A DNA stretch of 64,000 nucleotides from an uncultured Clostridia bacterium (GTDB taxonomy: Bacteria; Bacillota; Clostridia; Christensenellales; Pumilibacteraceae). The position numbers were made by a program, and so were the translations under genes. Positions 44,708 to 53,030 of this stretch are shown one piece after another; position 1 is the first letter of the stretch, and every line of letters starts with the position of its first letter. A model generated the notes under the pieces. That model did no database searches and was not told the origin of the DNA. It saw only the letters and a list, made by a program, of their open reading frames with translations. The DNA lies in contig CAMSYM010000004.1 in assembly GCA_947066105.1 (NCBI GenBank), forward strand, positions 1 through 64,000. The letters run 5' to 3'.

Positions 44708-44908
44708 TTAACATGCGGTACAGCGTACATAAATTTTGATACGCGAATAAAATTCGGGTTTTTGGTATGCCGAATCGAAAAGGCTTTTCCGGACAACGTA
44801 AAAATTAAAAATCGAAAATTTCGGCGACAACAGTAATTTGAGCGAGCGACATTAGTAATAAAGCGAGAAAAGCAATCGATCGCAAACAACACAGCGCGCG
44901 CAATAAGA

Positions 44909-44937
44909 TTGACATTCGTAGTCGTCGCGGTTATAAT
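44909..44937 (+). promoter_or_regulatory. full-consensus sigma-A promoter of the activase gene
   Basis: TTGACA (44909-44914), 17 bp, TATAAT (44932-44937). The open frame of the next gene extends up into this -35 box, which excludes that upstream TTG as a start. Confidence 0.92.
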
Positions 44938-44995
44938 AGTGTTCGGTACAAACTATTGCGATCGCGATTCGCAAATTATTCGACAGGAGATCGAT

Positions 44996-45700
44996 TTGGA
45001 CAAATACATAAAGATAAGCGGAATACAAAAGCTGACGTTATTGGACTATCCCGAACACATGGCGTGTACGCTGTTCGTTCCCGGTTGCAATTTTCGTTGC
45101 CCGTTTTGTCACAACAGCGAACTGTTGCGCGGCGACGTCGAGTTTTACGACGAACGCGAGATATTGGATTTTTTGAAAAAGCGTGCGGGAGTACTCGAAG
45201 GCGTGTGCGTCACGGGCGGCGAGCCAACGATGTATTGCGATCTCGACAGGCTGTTGCGCGAAATAAAAGCGCTCGGATATTTGGTTAAGCTCGACACCAA
45301 CGGTTTTTTGCCGGAACGATTGCGCGCCTTGATTGACGAAGGGTTATTGGACTACATAGCGATGGACGTCAAAAATGCGCCCGACCGCTATGCGGAAACA
45401 GCGGGATTGGATCCGTTTAAATTCGATATCGCGCCCGTTCGCGAAAGCATTTCCCTGATCATGGGATCGGGGATCGATTACGAATTTCGCACGACCGTCG
45501 CTACCGAGTTGTTTGACGAGTCGAGCATAGCGGGCGCGGCGCGAATGATAGTCGGCGCGAAAAAGTATTTTTTACAGGCTTTCGTAATGCGCGACACCGT
45601 TCCGTCCAAAACGCTTACGCCGCCCGCGCGCATCGTACTCTCGCGCTATCTCGATATCGCGCGCGAATATGTGCCAAACGCGCAAATTCGCGGAGCATAG
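44996..45700 (+). CDS. nrdG: radical SAM activating enzyme (anaerobic NrdG-like)
   Basis: 234 aa from TTG 44996, set by AGGAG 6 nt upstream. The 4Fe-4S motif is C31-NFR-C35-PF-C38, followed by the SAM-binding VCVTGGEPTMY. DYPEHMACTLFVPGCNFRCPFC is typical of the activating protein for anaerobic ribonucleotide reductase (NrdG2 type). The target nrdD is not in this window, so a different glycyl-radical partner is possible. Confidence 0.85.
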   Translation: MDKYIKISGIQKLTLLDYPEHMACTLFVPGCNFRCPFCHNSELLRGDVEFYDEREILDFLKKRAGVLEGVCVTGGEPTMYCDLDRLLREIKALGYLVKLDTNGFLPERLRALIDEGLLDYIAMDVKNAPDRYAETAGLDPFKFDIAPVRESISLIMGSGIDYEFRTTVATELFDESSIAGAARMIVGAKKYFLQAFVMRDTVPSKTLTPPARIVLSRYLDIAREYVPNAQIRGA

Positions 45701-45790
45701 GTTTTGTGTTTTCGCATACTCGGTTTGCATCAACGATAAAAATTTAAAATCTAGTCGAGCCGTAAAAGCGGAGCGACGTATCGGCAAAAA

Positions 45791-46780
45791 ATGGATCATT
45801 TGTTTTTCGATATAGAATGCGCCGACGGGAGCAATATATGTTCGTTCGGTTATATAATAGTCGACGAAAAGTTTAATGTTCTCGATAAAAAGGATATACT
45901 GATCGACCCCGAATGTGCGTTCAAGCTCGGCAGAGCGGGGTTCGACGGTCGCATACATTTGGCGTACACGCCGGACGAGTTTCGCGAACATCCGCCGTAT
46001 AGCGAAATGTTCGATGGAATATCGGCATTGTTGACAGCGCCCGACCGCGTGTTGTGGGGGCATGCGATTTCGTCGGATATAGAATATTTGGATATCGCAA
46101 ACGCTCGATACGGCAAAAAACGGTTCGATATAGCCGTATACGACACGCAAAAAATATACGCGGATATCAAAGGCGCAACGCAAAAAAGCAAGCTGGAAAA
46201 AATCATGGAAGAGTGCGAGATCGACGTTTCGCATTTGACTGCGCACAAAAGCAGCGACGACGCCGAAATGTCCATGCTCACGGTCAAAAAGATTTGCGAG
46301 CAAAAAAATTGCGCAATTGCGGAGCTTATTGCGCAAAGCGCCGCCGCGCGCGTGGACAGAGCGACGATGGATAAAGCGTACCGTTACAGACAGCTCAAAA
46401 AGGCGATCGAGCATAATAAAACCAAATACCGACGCGAATACAGGGATTGGGAATCGATATACTTTCCCGATATCGTCGATAAATTCGAAATCGCGGTAGC
46501 CGAAAAAATCATCGATGCGGTTTTCGATAACTGCTACGAATTGACTTTGAGATCGGATAAGTGCGATTATTGCGTTACGGACGACGTTCGCGGAGAGATC
46601 GGATCGTCGCGACCCGAATGCAAGATCGTTACATATGCCGAGCTGTCCGAAATGCTCAACGTCGATATCGACCGCAACGGCAACATAAGCAAGCGTTTAC
46701 AAAACGCAGGGTCATCGTTCGGCGAGCTGCTCGAAAAAGCGTTGAACGGAAAAAGATCGGCGCGGAAAATAATAGAATAA
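45791..46780 (+). CDS. DnaQ-like DEDDh exonuclease
   Basis: 329 aa. Exo I motif FFDIECA (D7, E9), Exo II GHAISSDIEYL (D96), Exo III HKSSDDAEM (H152, D157) make a complete DEDDh site as in DNA polymerase III epsilon and RNase T. The C-terminal half (about 180-329) is charged and not assigned. The Shine-Dalgarno is weak. Role in DNA repair, proofreading or RNA trimming cannot be told apart from sequence. Confidence 0.85.
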   Translation: MDHLFFDIECADGSNICSFGYIIVDEKFNVLDKKDILIDPECAFKLGRAGFDGRIHLAYTPDEFREHPPYSEMFDGISALLTAPDRVLWGHAISSDIEYLDIANARYGKKRFDIAVYDTQKIYADIKGATQKSKLEKIMEECEIDVSHLTAHKSSDDAEMSMLTVKKICEQKNCAIAELIAQSAAARVDRATMDKAYRYRQLKKAIEHNKTKYRREYRDWESIYFPDIVDKFEIAVAEKIIDAVFDNCYELTLRSDKCDYCVTDDVRGEIGSSRPECKIVTYAELSEMLNVDIDRNGNISKRLQNAGSSFGELLEKALNGKRSARKIIE

Positions 46781-47129
46781 CCGTCGATCGGCAAAGCGCA
46801 TATCACAAAAGAACAAATCAATATAAATGAAGACAGCTTAGTTTTACTTGACGACCGACACGCGGATAATGCTAACGGTCGGCGACGGAAAATAGACGTT
46901 GTACTATAATACAGGAAAATCGACGTACGGTTTATTTGATCGCGCTTAGCATAACAAACGATTAAGCGTGATATTTCGTGTAATATAAAAAACGATAAAA
47001 ACCGCAGGAGAAAACAGTAAACCGAAAACGTCCCGATAAATATGATACGTATTGTCGCGTGTCGAAAAACAAGCGCGCGGTCGACGGTCGTCGATCTAAC
47101 GGACAAAAATAAAATTTGATTTTTGCACG
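46781..47129. other. intergenic, nothing recognised
   Basis: About 350 bp, AT-rich, with a TATAAT-like box near 46910 but no convincing -35, no ORF with a ribosome-binding site and no RNA fold recognised. Confidence 0.5.
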
Positions 47130-47153
47130 AAAAAACCACGGATATACCCGTGG
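47130..47153 (-). terminator. terminator of the Gln/Ala-rich protein gene
   Basis: Minus-strand hairpin CCACGG...CCGTGG followed by six T, about 95 bp downstream of the stop. Confidence 0.82.
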
Positions 47154-47245
47154 CTTAATATTTCAAACATTAAAACGCAAACGGCAAAAGATCAAAACAT
47201 CGAAAAGCGAAAGTTAATACTTTGCCGATAGATATTATTATTCGT

Positions 47246-48829
47246 TTATCTGCCCGTGGGTCTGCGACCGGGCGCGCCGGGACGGCGACGCGGCGGCGGC
47301 ATGCCCGGACGACGGCGGTGCATGACGGGACGTTTTTTGGCGACCGGTCGAGCGTGCCGTTGCGGTGCGGCGGGACGTGCGGGCGCGGCTTGCGGTTTGG
47401 GCGGTTCGATAGTGGGCGATGACGCCGCCGCATTGGACGCGGGGGTCATGACGTATACCTGCTTGTCTTTTATCGAGTAAAACACGCCGTTGGCGAGCGG
47501 GATAAACTCGCTACCGAACGGAGTTTGTCCGCCGAGCGGCGCAACGTCGCGCGAATCGGACATTTGTATCATTTCGGGGCGGATATCCTTGACGTTGTTT
47601 TCCGCTTCCTTTTGTCGGCGTTCGAGTTCTTTTTCGCGGTCGCGCAGATCTTTTTCGATGATCTCGCGGCGCATGCCTTCGAGTTCCGATTGGAGCTTGC
47701 GGTACTGCTCTTGATCGCCGCCGTTATACGCATAGTGCGGCGGCATTTGCGCTACCTGTTGCGCGCCGCCCGGCATTTGCGCGAGAGTGAAAGTCAGTTT
47801 GTTTACAAGCTCGCGCATACCGTCAAGCTCGTTTTTGAGCCTGTCGACTTCCTTTGCGGCATACGGATCGGGCGTTACGACGGGCGGGGGAGTTGCGGTG
47901 CGCGTGGTAGCTTGCACTACCTGCGCTTGCATTTGCGCCGCCTGCGCCGCTTGTTGCGCCTGCAACTGCGCTTGCTGTGCCTGTTGCAACATCATTTGCG
48001 CTTGCTGGATGATGGATTGCGCCGCATTGTCCGTCGCGCCGTACTGCGGTTGAGCAGGTTGGGGCGGCGGTGGCGGCGTTTGTTGCTGTTGCGAGCTTTG
48101 AGTTGCGGCTTGCTGTGCGCTTTGCGCCGCCTGTTGCGCGGCTTGCTGAGCGAGCTGAGCCTGTTCCATTATCAAACGCGCCTGTTCGAGCATTTCGCGC
48201 GCGGCGTCGCTTTCCCGACTTTGCGCTTTTTCTTCGGTCGGGTCTTTTTCCGCTTGTTTATCGGGCTGTTGCGCCTCTTCCGCCGACGGCTGTTCGACTT
48301 GCGGCGGCGGCGCGATTATTATCGGCCGATCGTCCGACGGCTCGATCATCGTTTGTTCGGTCACGGTCGTATCGACCGTTTCGGTTTCGGTTTCCGTATG
48401 AGTATGTTCGGTAGTTTCGGACTCGACCGTTTCGATCATGGGTTCGGGGTCGGGCACCGTCGAATTGAGTATCGCGTCTATTTGCGCGTTTATCGCGTCG
48501 AGAGTTGCGGGTTGCGGTTGTTGTTGGGCTTGGTCGTCGGGTTCTGCCATGAGCGCCGCGAGTTGAGCGTCGAGATCTTGGGATTCGTCGGTCACGGGCG
48601 GCGTCGGCTCGTCCGCAGACGGCATAACAATGACAGGCGGCTCGTCCTGCGCCGCGTCGGGCGCGTCCGCCATCAACGCTTCGAGCTGAGCGTCCAGCTC
48701 CGCCGCCGTGGGAATGGGGCGCGTAGAACCGTCGGGCATGACAATTTCCGCATCGAGTGCGATAGGCGGTTCCGTGCCTTCTATTGTCTGACTGCCGAGA
48801 TCGGCATTGTTATCCTTAAAGTTAGCCAT
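47246..48829 (-). CDS. large Gln/Ala/Pro-rich disordered protein with basic tail
   Basis: 527 aa, start ATG 48829 (GGGAA upstream). Layout: acidic/Pro-rich N-terminus with two copies of an LDAQL-ALMA unit (about 44-95) and a related third; Thr/Glu-rich linker; Ala/Gln-rich predicted coiled coil (about 210-315) with a PPPPP run; a second charged coiled coil (about 330-425, MRREIIEKDLRDREKELERRQ); a small folded-looking patch FIPLANGVFYSIKDKQVYVMTP (about 440-465); then an Arg/Pro-rich C-terminal tail. No signal or membrane segment. No family recognised. The plan resembles bacterial scaffold or condensate-forming proteins with a nucleic-acid-binding tail. It is the only leftward gene in the right half of the window. 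Confidence 0.75.
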   Translation of the reverse strand: MANFKDNNADLGSQTIEGTEPPIALDAEIVMPDGSTRPIPTAAELDAQLEALMADAPDAAQDEPPVIVMPSADEPTPPVTDESQDLDAQLAALMAEPDDQAQQQPQPATLDAINAQIDAILNSTVPDPEPMIETVESETTEHTHTETETETVDTTVTEQTMIEPSDDRPIIIAPPPQVEQPSAEEAQQPDKQAEKDPTEEKAQSRESDAAREMLEQARLIMEQAQLAQQAAQQAAQSAQQAATQSSQQQQTPPPPPQPAQPQYGATDNAAQSIIQQAQMMLQQAQQAQLQAQQAAQAAQMQAQVVQATTRTATPPPVVTPDPYAAKEVDRLKNELDGMRELVNKLTFTLAQMPGGAQQVAQMPPHYAYNGGDQEQYRKLQSELEGMRREIIEKDLRDREKELERRQKEAENNVKDIRPEMIQMSDSRDVAPLGGQTPFGSEFIPLANGVFYSIKDKQVYVMTPASNAAASSPTIEPPKPQAAPARPAAPQRHARPVAKKRPVMHRRRPGMPPPRRRPGAPGRRPTGR

Positions 48830-48863
48830 TGTAAATTCCCACAACTATATTTTAGTTCATTAT

Positions 48864-48892
48864 ATAATACAATATTCTGCGCGATTTGTCAA
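48864..48892 (-). promoter_or_regulatory. sigma-A promoter of the Gln/Ala-rich gene
   Basis: TTGACA (48887-48892), 17 bp, TATTAT (48864-48869) on the minus strand, about 35 bp before the ATG. Confidence 0.85.
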
Positions 48893-48954
48893 TAGCTTTG
48901 CCGCGTTTTATGCGGGAATATCGGCGCGGCGCGGAGCAAAACCGATAAAATCTA

Positions 48955-48983
48955 TTGACAGCGCAACGTCGATATGCTAATAT
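48955..48983 (+). promoter_or_regulatory. sigma-A promoter, divergent from the previous one
   Basis: TTGACA (48955-48960), 17 bp, TAATAT (48978-48983). It drives the beta-rich protein gene and probably pulA. Confidence 0.85.
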
Positions 48984-49022
48984 ATGAGATATCAACGACT
49001 ATGCGACGGGCGGAGGTTACAA

Positions 49023-50399
49023 TTGCGCACACCGAAGATACTATCTTTTAAAAACGGCGTGATTGAATGGACAGCCGCCGACGGCGCGGATAAATTTATA
49101 TTGCGCGTCAACGGCGAAAATATTTCCGACGGCGACGGATATTTTCGCGCGCAAAAATACGACGTCGGGCAATTGCCGCACGGCGCGGCGATAGAACTGT
49201 CGGCGGTCTGCGCGGACGGAACGAACACGCTTGCGGTCGTGTATAACGCGAAAACGCATGCGCTCGAACTGCCGCGTCCGACCGAGTTTACGGTGGACGG
49301 CGAAACGCTTAAATGGAAAAAAACGGCGGGCGCGCGAGCATATAAGGTTTACGATACCGACTATAACGCTACGACGGTGACCGACGCTTATTACGACATG
49401 TCGGAAAAAAATACGGTCGTTTGCGTTTGTCCCGTACCCGAAAGCGGGGCTGTGCGCATACCCGAACCCGAAATATGCGATATCCCGTATTTGTCGGGTC
49501 GCGGCGTTGCCGACGATCCGTACGTAATAAAAACACCGTTCGATCTGCGTGCCGTCGATTATTACGAAAGCGTGTTCGCGGCGCGCGGCGGACAGCCCAA
49601 CCATTACGTTTTGGGCGACGATATAGACTACGGAACGGTGGACGCGCTCGATAACGACTCAAACGTTTTTGCGCTGAAAAAGCCGTTTTTCGGCGTTTTG
49701 GACGGAAAAAACAGGAAATTATGTGATTTTCGCGTCGAAAACGATTGCGGACATTGGGCTTTGTTCGATTACGTCGCGCGCGGCGGAGTAGTCAAAAATT
49801 TGATAATAGAAAACGCCGAAATAGTGTGCAGAGCGCGCGATGCGGCGCACCCGGTAAATTCTTCGGTGGCGACGATAGCATACGTAAACAACGGTGAGAT
49901 AACCGCCGTGAAACTGCGCGCGGTGCGCTTGACGGCAGTCGGCGGCGGCGCGGCGGGGATAGTCGTGCATAACTACGGACGGGTAACGGGTTGTTCCGTC
50001 GCGGGCGAGCTTGTTCAGGAAAACACGTCCGAGATAGGCGCGGCGAGCTACGAGATGGCGGGGGCGGTGTTGGAAAATTGCGACGGCGGGGTCGTGGATA
50101 ACAACCGCATATTGTCGCTGGTCGTGCGCGGAACGGGCGATAACGTGCGTTCGGTCGCGGGGATTGTTTCGGTCAACCGCGAGGGCGGCAGGGCTATGTG
50201 CAACGGATACGACGCCGTGGTCGTCGTCAATCCCGCGCCCGATTCCGAATACGGCGGCGCTGTCGCGTACAACGCGGGCATAGTGCATAATTGCGGCGCA
50301 ACGCTGGGCACGTTCGTAGTTGGCGGCGTTTCTGTAACGCGCGACGAAAACTTCCGCGGAAAGCTCGTAGGCAAAAACGACGGCGAAGCGAGTTATTGA
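49023..50399 (+). CDS. beta-rich repeat protein of unknown function
   Basis: 458 aa from TTG 49023, chosen because GGAGG lies 6 nt before it. Residues about 5-80 and 85-150 look like two fibronectin-III/Ig-like modules (WTAADGADKFILRVNG; WKKTAGARAYKVYD). Residues about 180-450 resemble GLUG-type beta-helix repeats (FFGVLDGKNRKLCDFRV, GGVVKNLIIENAEIV, NNGEITAVKLRAV, GAGIVVHNYGRVTGCSV). Such proteins are usually surface proteins, but no signal peptide is visible here. It precedes pulA by 46 bp and could share its transcript. Confidence 0.7.
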   Translation: MRTPKILSFKNGVIEWTAADGADKFILRVNGENISDGDGYFRAQKYDVGQLPHGAAIELSAVCADGTNTLAVVYNAKTHALELPRPTEFTVDGETLKWKKTAGARAYKVYDTDYNATTVTDAYYDMSEKNTVVCVCPVPESGAVRIPEPEICDIPYLSGRGVADDPYVIKTPFDLRAVDYYESVFAARGGQPNHYVLGDDIDYGTVDALDNDSNVFALKKPFFGVLDGKNRKLCDFRVENDCGHWALFDYVARGGVVKNLIIENAEIVCRARDAAHPVNSSVATIAYVNNGEITAVKLRAVRLTAVGGGAAGIVVHNYGRVTGCSVAGELVQENTSEIGAASYEMAGAVLENCDGGVVDNNRILSLVVRGTGDNVRSVAGIVSVNREGGRAMCNGYDAVVVVNPAPDSEYGGAVAYNAGIVHNCGATLGTFVVGGVSVTRDENFRGKLVGKNDGEASY

Positions 50400-50445
50400 A
50401 AAACAAGGCATCGACAGTGCGGAACATCGAATACAAGGAGCAGAA

Positions 50446-52707
50446 ATGACGGTCGACAGAGTGACGGTCGCAAGATTTTTAAAGCTTGACGAAACAGCCG
50501 TCACCGTACAAATGGAAACGTCGACGCCCTTGACGGGCGGACGCAGGGCGACACTGTACCGCGACAGCGAAGAGATATCGGTCGCGGAAATATCGGTCGA
50601 CGAACAAAACGCGTGTATTAGTACCGCGCGATTTTCCGTGCGTTCGTTTGTTTTCGCGTCTAAGTATGCGGTCAGGATAGAAGGGATACATTGCGCGGCG
50701 CAGGTCGTTATGTCCGAGCTTGTCGACGAGCGCGGGTTTATATCGACTTTCGAGAATGCGGATACGCAGAGCTGTAAGCTCGGCGCTGTCTATTCGTCCG
50801 AAAGAACGGTATTTCGCCTGTGGGCGCCTTTCGCGTCGACGGCGACGGTCAAGCTTTACGCCGACGGGGCGACGGGCGGCGCGTTCGCGTCGCACGCCAT
50901 GAAAAAGCGCGTATCGCTTCGCGGCGAGTGGGGCGGCGTGTGGGAGCTTGCGCTCGACGGCGACTTGAACGGCGTTTATTACACTTACACGGTGACTAAT
51001 TACGGCGCGGAAACAACGACCGTCGATCCGTACGCGAGAGCGTGCGGCGTTAACGGCGCGCGATCGATGGTGATAGATCTCGCGTCGACCGACCCCGACG
51101 GCTGGGAAAACGACAAACGCTTGTATGCGCGGTCGCCGCTTGCGGCTGACACTCCGATAATCTGGGAAACGACTGTCGGCGATTTTTCGGCGTCGCCCGA
51201 TTCGGGCATGAAGTACAAAGGCAAATATCTCGCGTTTACAGAGCGCGGCACGACCGTGCCGACGACCGACGTAAAGACGGGCGTCGATCATCTTAAAGAG
51301 CTTGGCGTTACGTACGTGCATTTGAATCCCGTATACGACTTTGCGACCGTGGACGAGGGCGATCTCGGCAGAGCGGACGGCGATCCGTATAACTGGGGCT
51401 ACGACCCGCAAAACTACAACGTACCCGAAGGCTCGTACAGCACCGACCCCGCCGACGGCGCGACGCGCATACGCGAATTCAAGCGCATGGTGGCGGCGTT
51501 GCACGACGCGGGCATAGGCGTGATCACGGACGTGGTGTACAACCACACTTACGCGACGGGCGGACAGGCGTTGCACGATACCGCGCCGTACTATTATCAC
51601 CGAACGGACGGAAACGGCGCGTTCACCAACGATTCGGGTTGCGGCAACGGTACCGCGTCCGAGCGTACGATGATGCGCAAGTATATAGTCGAGTCAGTTT
51701 TGTACTGGGCGACCGAATATCATTTGGACGGATTTCGGTTCGATCTGATGGGCGTTCACGACGTAGTTACGCTTAATCTTATCCGCGCCGAGCTGGACAA
51801 GCTGGACGGCGGAGGCGGTCGTAAAATACTGATGTACGGCGAGCCGTGGTCGGCGGACGGAATGTATACGCCGCCGTCGTACGAGCGGCGGGTCGCGGCT
51901 ACGCAAAAAGTCGACAAAGATCTCAAATTTACGTCAAACGCCGACAACAAATTGATGAAGCACGTGTTTGCGGACGCGTTTGTAAACGAGCGCGCGTTCG
52001 ACGCGCTCGATCCGCGCATAGCGGTGTTCAACGGCAGCGGGCGCGACGGACTGCGAGGCGCGTGCAACGACAGATCGCCGCGAAAAGGTTGGGTCAACGG
52101 CGCGCCTTGCGAGATAGGCAAGGTCAAAAAAATGATAGAGGGCGGCATTTGCGGATATGCCGACGGGCTTTCCACGGGCTTGGGTTCGCGCAACGTCGCT
52201 TACGCGTCGGCGCACGATAATTACACGCTTTGGGATCATATCCGCGGCGCGGCGCACGGCAACGAGTCCGCGCTGTTCTACGATAATGCGCAACGCGACG
52301 ACGTAAAACGCAATAAGCTGGTCGCGGCGGCGTATTTTATAAGCACCGGCATTTGCTTCATGCTCGCGGGCGAGGAAACGGGCAGGACGAAGTACGGCAA
52401 CGAAGACTCGTACAATTCGCCGCAAAAGCTCAACGCGATATGTTGGTCGCGCCGTCGCGAGTTCGGCGAGTTGTTCGAGTTTTACAAACGTTTGATCGCT
52501 TTGCGCAAGCGGTACGGCAGACAGTTGTTTTCGTATTCGGGCGCGACGGACGCGCAGTATGCGTACGGCGTGTTCGACGTCGCCGACGTCGAAACGGGAC
52601 GGCTGGTGTTCAAGCGCGAGCGGGGCGGCGCGACGCTGATAGCGGAGCTTGACCCGTCCGCGCTTTCGGGTTATATCGAAGTCGACGGAAGGCGCATAGA
52701 AATTTAG
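50446..52707 (+). CDS. pulA: type I pullulanase
   Basis: 753 aa cytoplasmic debranching enzyme cutting alpha-1,6 bonds. An N-terminal domain and CBM48 (about 115-200) precede the GH13 barrel. The type I signature YNWGYDP is at 315-321, region I is DVVYNHT, nucleophile D433 lies in DGFRFDLMG, and acid/base E466 in MYGEPWSA. AAGGAG precedes the ATG. It complements the glycogen operon at the left end of the window. Confidence 0.95.
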   Translation: MTVDRVTVARFLKLDETAVTVQMETSTPLTGGRRATLYRDSEEISVAEISVDEQNACISTARFSVRSFVFASKYAVRIEGIHCAAQVVMSELVDERGFISTFENADTQSCKLGAVYSSERTVFRLWAPFASTATVKLYADGATGGAFASHAMKKRVSLRGEWGGVWELALDGDLNGVYYTYTVTNYGAETTTVDPYARACGVNGARSMVIDLASTDPDGWENDKRLYARSPLAADTPIIWETTVGDFSASPDSGMKYKGKYLAFTERGTTVPTTDVKTGVDHLKELGVTYVHLNPVYDFATVDEGDLGRADGDPYNWGYDPQNYNVPEGSYSTDPADGATRIREFKRMVAALHDAGIGVITDVVYNHTYATGGQALHDTAPYYYHRTDGNGAFTNDSGCGNGTASERTMMRKYIVESVLYWATEYHLDGFRFDLMGVHDVVTLNLIRAELDKLDGGGGRKILMYGEPWSADGMYTPPSYERRVAATQKVDKDLKFTSNADNKLMKHVFADAFVNERAFDALDPRIAVFNGSGRDGLRGACNDRSPRKGWVNGAPCEIGKVKKMIEGGICGYADGLSTGLGSRNVAYASAHDNYTLWDHIRGAAHGNESALFYDNAQRDDVKRNKLVAAAYFISTGICFMLAGEETGRTKYGNEDSYNSPQKLNAICWSRRREFGELFEFYKRLIALRKRYGRQLFSYSGATDAQYAYGVFDVADVETGRLVFKRERGGATLIAELDPSALSGYIEVDGRRIEI

Positions 52708-52866
52708 CATACGGGGCGAATAACTCAATAGGCACATTTTTACGGGCAAAACCGTGGACTATACGCCCGAAGCTAACGATTGCAAAAATCAATCCGTGGT
52801 TGACGAAATCGCCCGCTGTCGGATGTATCTACGGGGTTATTCGTCTCGTACGAGTCGAATATCGGC

Positions 52867-52897
52867 GGCGGACGGCTTTTATGCGTTCGCCGTTTTT
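52867..52897 (+). terminator. terminator after pulA
   Basis: Stem GGCGGAC/GTTCGCC (one G-U) then GTTTTT, 160 bp after the pulA stop, in an otherwise gene-free 320-bp gap. Confidence 0.65.
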
Positions 52898-52972
52898 CGC
52901 GTTGAAAATTGCGTAAACATTCGCCGTCAGCCTTACAAAACAGAGCAAAATGCGAAATTTCCGCATAAAAGG

Positions 52973-53001
52973 TTGCAAAAGCAACGGTGTTGTGGTAAAC
53001 T
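52973..53001 (+). promoter_or_regulatory. sigma-A-like promoter of the GH78-like gene
   Basis: TTGCAA (52973-52978), 17 bp, TAAACT (52996-53001), 29 bp before the GTG start. Confidence 0.6.
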
Positions 53002-53030
53002 AAAAAGAATGACAAATTGCGGAGGCGTTT

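Noticed and set aside
44008..44908. tmRNA (ssrA) gene next to smpB
   Set aside because: No GGGGCTGT-like 5' end, tag frame or TCC-ACCA 3' end was found on either strand; the gap holds Y repeats and AT-rich sequence.
46890..46930. Promoter for an unseen small RNA
   Set aside because: A TATAAT-like box is present, but no acceptable -35 hexamer at 16-18 bp and no terminator in the expected direction.
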